64,000 nucleotides of DNA from Rufibacter sp. XAAS-G3-1. Its GTDB lineage: Bacteria > Bacteroidota > Bacteroidia > Cytophagales > Hymenobacteraceae. Location of the stretch: NCBI RefSeq assembly GCF_013623775.1, contig NZ_JABFAM010000019.1:1-64000 (forward strand), given 5' to 3'. The position numbers and the translations under genes were made by a program. The notes under the pieces are model-generated. The model ran no database searches, was not told the origin of the DNA, and saw only the letters and a list, made by a program, of their open reading frames with translations. Positions 34,330-42,697 of this stretch are shown in pieces; the first letter of the stretch is position 1; each line of letters starts with the position of its first letter.

Positions 34330-34605
34330 GGATTCTACTTCTTTAATCATTTACAAAATAGGGCGGCCCATTCTGGCTATTGCCGAAGGAGAAAGACGAT
34401 TCTTTCCCACAAAAAAGCAGGCTGCCCCGTTTCACCCGTCACTTCAAAATAGGATAAAGCCAATTGATGAAGCTCTTGTGAGGGTGTAAGTTACCAAAAA
34501 AATCAAAAACCTTCTGCCTTCCTTTTCCGTTTAGCGGCGGGCCAAACCCAGACAAACCATCTTTCTGCGGTACAAGGCCTGGTGCAAGAAGAACGAAGAG
34601 GCTCC

Positions 34606-37071
34606 CTAAAACTGGTATACCACCTTGAATTCTTCGTTCAGTTTAAGGGCTGCCTCAAACTTGTTACCCGTTTTGGGCGAGGTAAAGCCTTTAATCTTTC
34701 CGGTCTTCCCTTTCAGTACCAAAGCCTTGATGTGGCTTTCTGAAAGTGTTTTCCCGTGCAGCGCAAACGGCACCATAAACTGGCAACCTTCCCTGAAGCG
34801 GCTGCAGCCGTAGGCCGTTTTCCCTTTGAGCATCTGGCCCTGGCTGCACTTGGGACAGATCATGACCACGGGTTTTTCCTCTTTGGCTTCGGCCTTTTCC
34901 AACTGTAGCTCATGGGCCGGGGACAAGGTAAACACCGCGTCAAATTTCTCCCCAGTCGCCTCGTCCACAAAGCCTTTCACCACCGGGCTCTTGCCTTTCT
35001 TCAGGAGCGCCTGCACCTGTTTCTCGCCCAATGGCTTGCCTTTGAAAGCCATGGGCAACCGGAACGTACAGCCTTCCCTAAACCGGGCGCAACCGTAGGC
35101 CTGGCTTCCTTTCAGGACATGACCGGTGCCGCAGGCGGGACAGTTCCCCAGACCACCCGCCGCAGGGCCCGAAGCGTTTTTCGCCTCTTTTTTGGAATTC
35201 TCGCTCTTTTTGGCGGCCTCTTTCTCCGGGGCTTTCCCGGGCGTTTCGGCGGGCTGAAGCGTGACCCGGTGGTTGTCCTGCTTTACTTCCTGCACCATCT
35301 CCCAGACCAGGCCTTTGAGTTCGCGCAGGAAATCATCGGCAGAGAACTCGCCGCCTTCAATCTGCCTTAGCTTCTTTTCCCACTGCCCCGTCATCTCCGC
35401 TGATTTAAGGGTGGGGTTTTTGATGACCTGAATCAAATCAATGCCCATTTGGGTGGGCAGTATTTTCTTTTTCTCCTTGCGGATGTAGTTGCGTTTGAAC
35501 AGCGTCTCAATGATGGCCGCGCGGGTGGAGGGTCTTCCGATGCCGTTTTCCTTCAGGGCTTCTTTCAGTTCATCGTCTTCCACCTGTTTTCCGGCGGTTT
35601 CCATGGAGCGCAGCAAGGTGGCCTCGGTATAATCTTTGGGTGGGCTGGTGGATTTACGTTCCAGCAGGGGCTCGTGGGGGCCACGCTCCCCGGCATCAAA
35701 GTGGGGCAGCACCGCCAGTTCCTCTTCTTTCTCCTCGCCTTCGGCGGAGGATTTAGCGGCCGGTTTAGGGGGAGCCGTGTTTTCCTCGGGGCCGTACACC
35801 ACGCGCCAGCCGGGTTCCAGAATCTGCTTTCCTTTGGCCCGGAACGCGTGCTGCGCCGCCTCGCCGTTCACCACGGTGTTGCTCACAATACAATCGGGGT
35901 AAAAAGCCGCTATGAACCGTTTGGCCACCACGTCAAACACCTTGGCTTCGGTGCCGAACAGACCTCTGGCCTCGGCCCCGGTGGGAATGATGGCGTGGTG
36001 ATCAGTCACTTTGTTATTGTTGAAGACCTTCGCCGATTTCCTGATCTTCTTGCCCAACAGTTCCTGCGTGAGGTGCTGGTACCCTGTAAGGCCGCTCAGA
36101 ATATTGGGGATCTTGGGGTAAATATCATCGGGCAGGAAGGTGGTGTCTACGCGCGGATAACTGACTACCTTTTTCTCGTAGAGGCTCTGCACGGTCTTCA
36201 GGGTCTCATCGGCAGACATGCCGAACTTGTTGTTGCACTCCACCTGCAGGGAGGTTAGGTCAAAGAGGCGGGGCGAACTCTCGGTGCCGCGTTTGGTTTC
36301 CACGTCTTTGATCTCAAACTCGGCCGGCTTGATCTGCTCCAGGATTTGTCGGCCTTTGGCTTCGTCCTTGAAACGGCCCGAGGTGCTGCTGAACGTCACT
36401 TCGCGGTACACGGTCTTCAGTTCCCAGAACGGTTCAGACTTGAAATTCTGGATTTCCAGGTGCCGGTGTACAATCATGGCCAGCGTGGGCGTCTGTACGC
36501 GGCCCAAGGAAAGCAACTGCCTTCCCTGGGCGTACTTGACGGTGAACAGCCGGGTGGCGTTGATGCCCAGAAGCCAATCGCCAATGGCGCGGCTTCTACC
36601 GGCCTGGTACAGTTGGTCAAACTCTTTGCCGTCACGCAGTTGCGCGAATCCCTGCCGAATGGCCTCCTCGGTGAGGGAGGAAATCCAGAGGCGTTTGAAG
36701 GGCTTGCGGTATTTGGCCTGATGGAGCACCCAGCGTTGGATCACCTCCCCTTCCTGGCCCGCATCTCCGCAGTTGATCACTTCCTCGGCGTTTTCCAGCA
36801 GGGTCTGGATGATCTTGAACTGCTGCTCTACCCCTTTGTTGTTGATGAGCTTGATGTTGAAGCGGTCGGGCACCAGGGGCAGGTCTGGCAGGTACCAGCG
36901 CTTCCAGTTGGGGTTGTAGTCGTCTGGTTCGCAGAGCTGGCAAAAGTGCCCGAAGGTCCACGTAACCTGGTACCCGTTGCCTTCAAAATACCCGTTCATC
37001 TTGGTCTTGGCACCAAGGACATGGGCAATCTCACGGGCGACACTAGGCTTTTCGGCGATGCAGAGTTTCAA
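34606..37071 (-). CDS. topB: DNA topoisomerase III
   Basis: This 821-residue type IA topoisomerase relaxes and decatenates single-stranded DNA crossings. The Toprim domain is at the N-terminus (MKLCIAEKPSVAREIAHVLG; NCGDAGQEGEVIQRW with acidic metal ligands), and the catalytic tyrosine is Tyr305 in KKVVSYPRVDTTF. Past residue 600, after an Ala/Lys-rich linker, are two related C-terminal repeats, each with a four-Cys zinc-ribbon-like core (CPACGTGHVLKGSQAYGCAR and CPKCSQGQMLKGKTAYGCSR) followed by a Toprim-CRPT-like segment. This domain set is typical of TopB in Bacteroidota. Monocistronic. Confidence 0.95.
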   Translation of the reverse strand: MKLCIAEKPSVAREIAHVLGAKTKMNGYFEGNGYQVTWTFGHFCQLCEPDDYNPNWKRWYLPDLPLVPDRFNIKLINNKGVEQQFKIIQTLLENAEEVINCGDAGQEGEVIQRWVLHQAKYRKPFKRLWISSLTEEAIRQGFAQLRDGKEFDQLYQAGRSRAIGDWLLGINATRLFTVKYAQGRQLLSLGRVQTPTLAMIVHRHLEIQNFKSEPFWELKTVYREVTFSSTSGRFKDEAKGRQILEQIKPAEFEIKDVETKRGTESSPRLFDLTSLQVECNNKFGMSADETLKTVQSLYEKKVVSYPRVDTTFLPDDIYPKIPNILSGLTGYQHLTQELLGKKIRKSAKVFNNNKVTDHHAIIPTGAEARGLFGTEAKVFDVVAKRFIAAFYPDCIVSNTVVNGEAAQHAFRAKGKQILEPGWRVVYGPEENTAPPKPAAKSSAEGEEKEEELAVLPHFDAGERGPHEPLLERKSTSPPKDYTEATLLRSMETAGKQVEDDELKEALKENGIGRPSTRAAIIETLFKRNYIRKEKKKILPTQMGIDLIQVIKNPTLKSAEMTGQWEKKLRQIEGGEFSADDFLRELKGLVWEMVQEVKQDNHRVTLQPAETPGKAPEKEAAKKSENSKKEAKNASGPAAGGLGNCPACGTGHVLKGSQAYGCARFREGCTFRLPMAFKGKPLGEKQVQALLKKGKSPVVKGFVDEATGEKFDAVFTLSPAHELQLEKAEAKEEKPVVMICPKCSQGQMLKGKTAYGCSRFREGCQFMVPFALHGKTLSESHIKALVLKGKTGKIKGFTSPKTGNKFEAALKLNEEFKVVYQF

Positions 37072-37383
37072 GGCTATTTCTCAGAAATTAGGTCAAAAAC
37101 GGACTCCAAAGGTACGCAAAATTGGGGCCCCATGCCAATTTTGACCTAACAGAACACATATATCACTTTTCCTATGTTTTAAGAAAATCACACCGTAAAC
37201 GGTTGTTCGGTTACCAATTCTCTATCAATTGATTAGCTTATCTAAAAGGCCTTCTACCCAGTGGGTGTCTCCACTGGTTTTTGGGATTTATACTTAACTA
37301 AGCCAAAACGGACTCGTATATATTACCCGGTGCCTTAGGTGGCACTGGATGTATCCATCATTCACCTTAAACGATAAATAACT
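37072..37383. other. divergent intergenic region with hairpins upstream of the Gly-rich gene
   Basis: A P-like half palindrome lies at 37072-37103 just before topB. CCAGTGG-GTGTCT-CCACTGG followed by TTTTT (37258-37282) is a small terminator- or attenuator-like hairpin, and GTGCC-TTAGGT-GGCAC (37332-37347) is a second hairpin 36 bp before the start codon. Both would be in a leader of the gene at 37384 if transcription begins upstream. No gene is seen. Confidence 0.45.
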
Positions 37384-38682
37384 ATGAGAAATCACGGAAT
37401 GGGGTACGATGCGTTTAACTCGTATCGCTCTGGACATGAAAACACGAGTCGTAGTGAGTGGGGCAGCTTAGGCAACCGCACCGAAGGACAAGGAAATAAG
37501 GATTACCAATCTTATGGCGGCAACATGAACCGCGGCAATACCGGTGACCGGGGGGAAAGTAATTTCACCAGCCAGGGAGGCTCCGTTTTCAGTGGCAACC
37601 TGGGCGACCGCCAGGAAAACCATTACAGCAGCCAAGGCTCTAACTATGGCGGAAACCAATACCGCACTGGAAACCAAAGCGACCAAAACAGAGGCGGCAT
37701 GGGTGGCCAGCAAGGCAGCACCAGCGGCTGGAGCGGCCACTCCATGCAAGGCAACTCTAATCAAAACAGAGGCGGCTCCAACCAGGGAGGCTACGGTTCT
37801 TCCATGGGAAGCCAGAACAGCATGAACACGGGCGGGTACGGTGCCTACGGTTCCGGTTCTAACCAGGGTTCTTCCAACTATGGCTCACATAGCGGATCTA
37901 ACTACGGCCAAAGCGGCTCTTCCAATACCGGCGGCTCCTCTTCTAACATAGGCACTTACGGCGGTGCGCGGTCTGGCTACGCCGGTTCTTCTTCCGGCAA
38001 CACCTCTGGTGGCGCGTTGGACAGAGGAAACGCCTACAGCAACTACGGTAATTCAAATGACTTTAGAGGATCAAACTCCGGATACAGCTCCAATAACTAC
38101 GGGAACAACCGCGGAGGACAGCAATCAGGCTCCAGCAATTACGGGGGATCTTTCGGGCACAGCGGGTCTTCGTATGGGAACAATTCAGAGTCTACTTACG
38201 GGCAGTCTTCCAGAGGTGGTTCTGGATATGGCATGAGCGGTAACGCAGGCATGGGCAATTCATGGGACAGCAACCGTCACTCTGGCGGAAACACCAACAT
38301 GTACGGCACCAACAACCAAAGCGGCAACCGCGGCGGAAGCAGCTGGATGAACGACGATGACCACGATCACGCCCAGTTTAGCCATGGCAACGCTACTCAA
38401 AACCGCTACTCAGATGATTACAACCATCCGTCCAACATGAACGGCGGCAGAGACTATGACCAGGACAGGTATCGTCATAACCGTAGCCATGAAAACAGCC
38501 AGGACAACAGCCAGGAAGACGAGGGTTTCTTCGGAAGAATTACCCACGGCATCAAGGACGCCTGGAACAGCATAGCCGGTGACGAGGACAATAACTACGA
38601 TAACAATAACAACCGCAGAAATTCTTCTGCCGGTGGCCCTCCTTACGGTTACGGCTCCGGCTCTAACAACGCCGGTTGGTAA
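37384..38682 (+). CDS. Gly/Ser/Asn-rich repetitive low-complexity protein
   Basis: This 432-residue protein has no signal peptide and no membrane helix. Residues 1-320 are irregular repeats of Gly, Ser, Asn, Gln and Tyr (for example GSNYGGNQYRTGNQSDQN and SNYGSHSGSNYGQSGSSN) with almost no hydrophobic residues. It then becomes acidic and His-rich and ends in a short amphipathic segment, EDEGFFGRITHGIKDAWNSI, before another Asn-rich tail. The composition resembles prion-like or phase-separating regions and stress proteins. I know no characterised family. Codon use is normal for the window and the long open frame is certain. It lies between divergent topB and convergent carbonic anhydrase. Confidence 0.75.
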   Translation: MRNHGMGYDAFNSYRSGHENTSRSEWGSLGNRTEGQGNKDYQSYGGNMNRGNTGDRGESNFTSQGGSVFSGNLGDRQENHYSSQGSNYGGNQYRTGNQSDQNRGGMGGQQGSTSGWSGHSMQGNSNQNRGGSNQGGYGSSMGSQNSMNTGGYGAYGSGSNQGSSNYGSHSGSNYGQSGSSNTGGSSSNIGTYGGARSGYAGSSSGNTSGGALDRGNAYSNYGNSNDFRGSNSGYSSNNYGNNRGGQQSGSSNYGGSFGHSGSSYGNNSESTYGQSSRGGSGYGMSGNAGMGNSWDSNRHSGGNTNMYGTNNQSGNRGGSSWMNDDDHDHAQFSHGNATQNRYSDDYNHPSNMNGGRDYDQDRYRHNRSHENSQDNSQEDEGFFGRITHGIKDAWNSIAGDEDNNYDNNNNRRNSSAGGPPYGYGSGSNNAGW

Positions 38683-38696
38683 TAAACACCTCCTTT

Positions 38697-38740
38697 GGGA
38701 AACAGAAAGCCCCACCAATTGGTGGGGCTTTCTGTTTCCC
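38697..38740. terminator. bidirectional terminator with a 20-bp stem
   Basis: GGGAAACAGAAAGCCCCACC (38697-38716) pairs perfectly with 38721-38740 around AATT. It separates the convergent Gly-rich and carbonic anhydrase genes. Confidence 0.88.
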
Positions 38741-38784
38741 AACTAACTTTAACTTGAAACGAAACTAAAACTAAAATCAAAGTT

Positions 38785-39447
38785 CTATAGGGCATTCATG
38801 CCGTAGATATGGTCGTATCTTCTGAGCATGTGCTCCTTCACATTGAGGTTATGTAGAATCCCGTCCCTGATGTCATACACCAAACCATGTAGCTGAGGCG
38901 GATCCTCGTTCTTTAAGGCATTCTGGATGATGGAGGTTTTTGACAGATTGATCACCTGCTCCATCACGTTTAACTCCACCAGTCTGCGTAAACGCTGCTC
39001 TTCATCTGTGATGAAGTTCAATTCATTGTCATGCAGCCTGATCACATCTTTGATGTTGGTGAGCCAGTTATCAATAAGGCCGAATTGTTTGTCGCTCATG
39101 GCGGCCGCCACGCCACCGCAACCATAATGCCCCACTACCATCACGTGCTTCACCTGGAGCACTTCAACGGCGTACTGCAGTACAGACAGCAGGTTCATGT
39201 CTGTATGCACCACCATGTTGGCAATGTTGCGGTGCACAAACATTTCACCTGGTTCTGTTCCGGCAATCTTGCTGGAGGGCACCCGGCTGTCTGAGCAGCC
39301 AATGAAAAGGTATTTAGGGGCCTGTCCTTTGGCAGAACGCTCAAAAAAATCAGGTTCTTCTTTCTGTTTACGCTCTACCCAGGCGCGGTTTCCTTCAAAG
39401 ATGCGCTCCATGTCTGGGTGCATTGGGTCACTATTTACAGTTTCCAT
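38785..39447 (-). CDS. can: beta-class carbonic anhydrase
   Basis: This 220-residue zinc enzyme interconverts CO2 and bicarbonate. Zinc ligands and catalytic residues are present: Cys51-x-Asp53-x-Arg55 in CSDSRVPSS, and His107/Cys110 in GHYGCGG. The EPGEMFVHRNIANMV segment is typical. The gene starts 18 bp after the SulP transporter stop on the same strand, so the two form an operon. I infer a joint role in bicarbonate uptake and supply, for example for AccC-dependent carboxylation. Confidence 0.96.
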   Translation of the reverse strand: METVNSDPMHPDMERIFEGNRAWVERKQKEEPDFFERSAKGQAPKYLFIGCSDSRVPSSKIAGTEPGEMFVHRNIANMVVHTDMNLLSVLQYAVEVLQVKHVMVVGHYGCGGVAAAMSDKQFGLIDNWLTNIKDVIRLHDNELNFITDEEQRLRRLVELNVMEQVINLSKTSIIQNALKNEDPPQLHGLVYDIRDGILHNLNVKEHMLRRYDHIYGMNAL

Positions 39448-39465
39448 AGTTATATCTGGTTTTAA

Positions 39466-41028
39466 TTAATGCATGTCTACGGTAGCAACCGAAGGAATAT
39501 CGCGCAGCGTTAACCGGATATCTTTCTCATGGGCTACCGTTCTAAAGTTTTCAATGGCCTCCAGCACATCATAGTCAATGTACGTAGAATTTGAGCCATC
39601 AATGATCACGTCGCTGTTTTTCGGCAGATGGTCTAAGGTAAGCGCCACGCTGGCTTTGTTTAAAAAAGACACATTCTCGCTTAGCTTGATGTGGATCTTT
39701 TCATGCCCTTCGTGGCTTTCGCGCTTGAAGAAGTAAGGCGACTTGTAATTGGCTTTCAGAATGTAGAATACCCCTACCACTAAGCCAATGGAAATACCTT
39801 TGAGCAAATCTGAGAACAGAATAGCAATGATGGTGATGATGAAAGGCAGGAACTGGTCTAACCCTAGTTTCCATTGCGTTTTGTACAAGGCCGGCTTGGT
39901 GAGCTTAAACCCTACCATCAATAACACGGCAGCCAGGGCGGCCAGCGGCACATACCGCAGGAAATCTGTCATGAACAGAATAGACAGCAGTAGAAACACG
40001 CCGTGGAAGAAGGAAGCCATTTTGGTTTCACCCCCGGCATTCACGTTGGCAGAGCTCCGTACAATCACCGCCGTTACCGGAATACCACCTATCAAACCAC
40101 TGACCATGTTTCCAACGCCCTGCGCTTTTAATTCGCGGTTGTTGGGTGAGCGGCGCTTGTGCGGGTCTAGTTTGTCAACGGCTTCCAGGCTTAGCAAGCT
40201 TTCAAGGCTGGCGACAATGGCCAGGGTTACCCCCACCACCCAGACAGAGGGATTGGTGATGGCCGACCAGTCTGGGAACCGAAGCTCGTTCAATAAAGAA
40301 GCCGGCCCGGTGATCTCAGGGAGTTGCACCAGGTGCGTATTAGCGATGGTAAACGCCGGGAAAGAGTTTTGGAACAAGAGGTTCAGGCCAATGGCAACCA
40401 ACACGGCTATCAAGGCCCCGGGCACCAGTTTCAGAAACTTAACGCGCTGGACAAAGGGCTTTTCCCACAAAATCAAAATACCCAGGGAAATCACCCCCAC
40501 AATCAAAGAACCCACTTGCAGGCGGTTACTTAAGGCATAAGAGATTTCAGAGAATGTGTTACGCCCATCTGGCTGGAAGAAGTCCATATCCCCCAGGAAA
40601 TCATCATCTGCCCCCAAAAAGTGCGGTATCTGCTTGAGGATAAGGATTAGACCAATGGCCGCCAGCATCCCTTTGATCACCGACGATGGGAAGTACAAGC
40701 CAATAATTCCCGCTTTCAGGTAGCCCAGCAAGATCTGTAACACGCCGCAGACCACCACGGCCAACAAGAAGACTTCATAACTGCCCAGCGTGGTAATCCC
40801 ATTGAGCACGATCACCGTTAACCCCGCGGCCGGCCCACTCACACTCAGTTGGGAGCCACTAAGCAAGGAAACAACCAGGCCGCCCACAACCCCGGCAATG
40901 AGCCCGGCGAAAAGCGGCGCCCCAGACGCCAGGGAAATACCCAGGCACAGCGGCAATGCCACCAAAAATACAACCAAGCCCGCAGACAGGTCTTTGCCCA
41001 CCGTGTCAAACAATTTTCTTTCTTTCAT
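39466..41028 (-). CDS. SulP family anion transporter, probably bicarbonate
   Basis: This 520-residue inner membrane protein has a SulP transport domain of 10 or more helices (LSAGLVVFLVALPLCLGISL; QLSVSGPAAGLTVIVLNGIT, the signature region) and a short C-terminal STAS-like domain (SDVIIDGSNSTYIDYDVLEA). The coupled carbonic anhydrase gene 18 bp downstream points to bicarbonate (BicA-like) rather than sulfate transport; this is inference from context. The sequence appears complete. Its upstream region opens into the repeat-rich gap at 41.0-42.7 kb. Confidence 0.9.
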   Translation of the reverse strand: MKERKLFDTVGKDLSAGLVVFLVALPLCLGISLASGAPLFAGLIAGVVGGLVVSLLSGSQLSVSGPAAGLTVIVLNGITTLGSYEVFLLAVVVCGVLQILLGYLKAGIIGLYFPSSVIKGMLAAIGLILILKQIPHFLGADDDFLGDMDFFQPDGRNTFSEISYALSNRLQVGSLIVGVISLGILILWEKPFVQRVKFLKLVPGALIAVLVAIGLNLLFQNSFPAFTIANTHLVQLPEITGPASLLNELRFPDWSAITNPSVWVVGVTLAIVASLESLLSLEAVDKLDPHKRRSPNNRELKAQGVGNMVSGLIGGIPVTAVIVRSSANVNAGGETKMASFFHGVFLLLSILFMTDFLRYVPLAALAAVLLMVGFKLTKPALYKTQWKLGLDQFLPFIITIIAILFSDLLKGISIGLVVGVFYILKANYKSPYFFKRESHEGHEKIHIKLSENVSFLNKASVALTLDHLPKNSDVIIDGSNSTYIDYDVLEAIENFRTVAHEKDIRLTLRDIPSVATVDMH

Positions 41029-41353
41029 ACGCTAATGACTCTGCTCAAAATGCCAAACTGACAATCTAGTTTCTTTCTTTCCAGATAATATGTAACACAA
41101 AAGTCACCTATTGGAATTAAGATTGAATTAAAAGCAGATTAAAATTTGATTAAAATAAAAAAGATACGGGGGCCGAAGTTCCTCCTGTGTAAACATCCCA
41201 CTTTATTGAGCTGCACTCGCTGCCCAAAACTCTCATCTGCGCAGTCCTTAAGGAGAAAATCTACGCGCTGAAGCGGCAGAACGCCGCAGGCAGTTCATAC
41301 TCACCAGAGATGAGCGCGAGAAGAAATTGATTCTTAGCGACTTTTTAAGGGTA
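41029..41353. other. intergenic, no gene seen
   Basis: The 41.03-42.69 kb gap begins with AT-rich sequence upstream of the SulP gene (41085-41160), where its promoter is expected on the minus strand. No coding region is supported. The rest of the gap is filled by the repeats listed next. Confidence 0.5.
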
Positions 41354-41393
41354 TCGTTTAGAGGCTGTTTTCTGTAAAACAAAGGGAAAACGG
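41354..41393. repeat. P-family palindrome
   Basis: TCGTTTAGAGGCTGTTTTCTG is matched by TAAAACAAAGGGAAAACGG, with a degenerate right half. Confidence 0.6.
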
Positions 41394-41488
41394 AAACAAG
41401 CTCTTAGCTTGGTAAGCGTTAGCCGCCCCGTTTGCTGATGATCCCTCTTCCAGGTTGACTTTCAATCTATGCATTAGAAAACACGAAG

Positions 41489-41529
41489 CCGTTTTAAGGC
41501 TGATTTTCTTAAATCAGCCTTAAAACCCC
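41489..41529. repeat. P-family palindrome, perfect 16-bp stem
   Basis: GTTTTAAGGCTGATTT (41491-41506) pairs exactly with AAATCAGCCTTAAAAC (41511-41526) around TCTT. No gene end is near, so this copy cannot be a terminator. Confidence 0.8.
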
Positions 41530-41617
41530 GATAAATTGGTGCGCCTTAGAAGGGATGGCGGAGCGCCAGAACCCACCCTGCCCAGGCTCCTCTTGCAGGG
41601 AAACTTTTGCTGATGTC

Positions 41618-41745
41618 GCTGTTCGGGAGTTTCACTCCCGAACCTGCCTGCTGCGAAGTGAAACTTCGCCGGGCGTCACGGGCAAAAGAAGGGGAGTGGA
41701 ACTCCCCGACCGAGTGCTTCCGGAGTGGAACTCCGAAAGAGCGGG
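41618..41745. repeat. quadruple-hairpin repeat Q1
   Basis: Four successive hairpins share the core GAGT-nnn-ACTC or a close variant: TTCGGGAGTttcACTCCCGAA (41622-41642), GCGAAGTgaaACTTCGC (41653-41669), GGGGAGTggaACTCCCC (41691-41707) and a CCGGAGTggaACTCCG form (41719-41738). The same four-part unit occurs at 42119-42260 and 59384-59530. Confidence 0.85.
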
Positions 41746-41763
41746 ATGGAAGAACAGGGATGG

Positions 41764-41802
41764 TGTTTTGGGCCTGTTTTGCGGAAAACGAACCTAAAAC
41801 GC
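41764..41802. repeat. P-family palindrome
   Basis: TGTTTTGGGCCTGTTTTGCG is matched by GAAAACGAACCTAAAACGC. Confidence 0.65.
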
Positions 41803-41929
41803 ACCAACCCGCTTGACGGGAGAAAGGCGGCTCAAGCTGTCCTTCCCCTGCAAGATGAGCTCCCAAGCCTTTACAGGGTAATACAGGCATTACAACCAAT
41901 AACTGCTAATTATGCGGCCAAAATTAGCT

Positions 41930-42070
41930 TGACTTACTTTGCTTATCTTCCTCCTGGGAGGATCTTGGTGGCGAACGGCAATAGCGCTCCATCAAAGCTA
42001 TTCTAGTTCGCCCACAAGATCCTTCCAGGAGGACAAAGAGTATAACGCAATGCCGTCTCCGTACTTAGAA
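41930..42070. repeat. E-family palindromic element, copy E2
   Basis: The core CCTGGGAGGATCTTGGTGG faces CCCACAAGATCCTTCCAGG, enclosing GGCAATAGCGCTCCATCAAA. The whole stretch is the reverse complement of E3 (54955-55100), including flanks such as GACTTACTTT and GCCGTCTCCGTACTTA, with modest divergence. Confidence 0.75.
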
Positions 42071-42118
42071 GGACGTAAACACAAGTTGGTATCACCGCTA
42101 CCACCTCCTTCTATTACC

Positions 42119-42260
42119 TTGCTGTTCGGGAGTTCTACTCCCGAACCTGTCTGCTGCGGAGTTCCACTCCGCCGGGAACCACGGGCAGGTGTTGCAGAAG
42201 AAGGGGAGTAGAACTCCCCGGCAGGTTGGCTTCCAGAGTGGAACTCCGGAAGAGCGGGAC
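42119..42260. repeat. quadruple-hairpin repeat Q2
   Basis: The hairpins are TTCGGGAGTtctACTCCCGAA (42125-42145), GCGGAGTtccACTCCGC (42156-42172), GGGGAGTagaACTCCCC (42203-42219) and TTCCaGAGTggaACTCCGGAA (42231-42251). Spacers such as CCGGGAACCACGGGCA are shared with Q1 and Q3. Confidence 0.85.
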
Positions 42261-42271
42261 TATCTCCCTTG

Positions 42272-42508
42272 CTACTTTTACTGCTGCCATTACTTACTTT
42301 CCCAGTTCCAGTCTCCCCCGAGCGCGCCTCGCTTTTGGCCCTGGACAGGCACCAGCTAAGCGAGACAGACTTCTCAGGCCGAAAGGGCAGTGCGAGAGGG
42401 GAAGACGGGGCCCCGCGGCCGTGAGCGCTTACCGCCAAAGATGAAACAACACAGCACGTGCACCCACGCAACAAACAGACAAACCAAGGGAACAGCATAT
42501 TCCGTGCA
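42272..42508. repeat. 240-bp dispersed repeat L, copy L2
   Basis: Direct repeat of 32974-33213, nearly identical over its length, including GAGCGCGCCTCGCTTTTGGC and AAGGGAACAGCATATTCC. It follows Q2 by a few bases and ends about 190 bp before the histidine kinase stop codon. Confidence 0.75.
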
Positions 42509-42697
42509 CCCACCAATCCTACGCAGAAGCGGACATGCCAAGGGAACAGCAAACTGCATGCACAAACTAATCCCTCTCCAAGAAGCCACTTCCAGACAGA
42601 AGCCAATGCGCAGAAAGGAACCAAGAGAGGCATAACACCGCCTCTGCGTAAATTTATAACAGCCTACCCATTGCGCCATCAGTGGCGTGCTGGCTTA

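Noticed and set aside
35449-36258. 269-codon plus-strand frame inside topB
   Set aside because: It is a shadow of topoisomerase III, which has all its motifs on the minus strand. Similar shadows inside pcrA (19011-19922), mutS2 (29555-30268) and the kinase gene (42687-43811) were left out for the same reason.
41618-42260. Possible CRISPR array in the spaced palindromes
   Set aside because: The units are four different hairpins with short, conserved spacers and the whole unit is repeated, so there are no unique spacers and no cas genes.
42374-42679. Open frames in the L repeat and its neighbours
   Set aside because: The frames are not conserved between L1 and L2 and consist of repeat DNA; no protein family features are visible.
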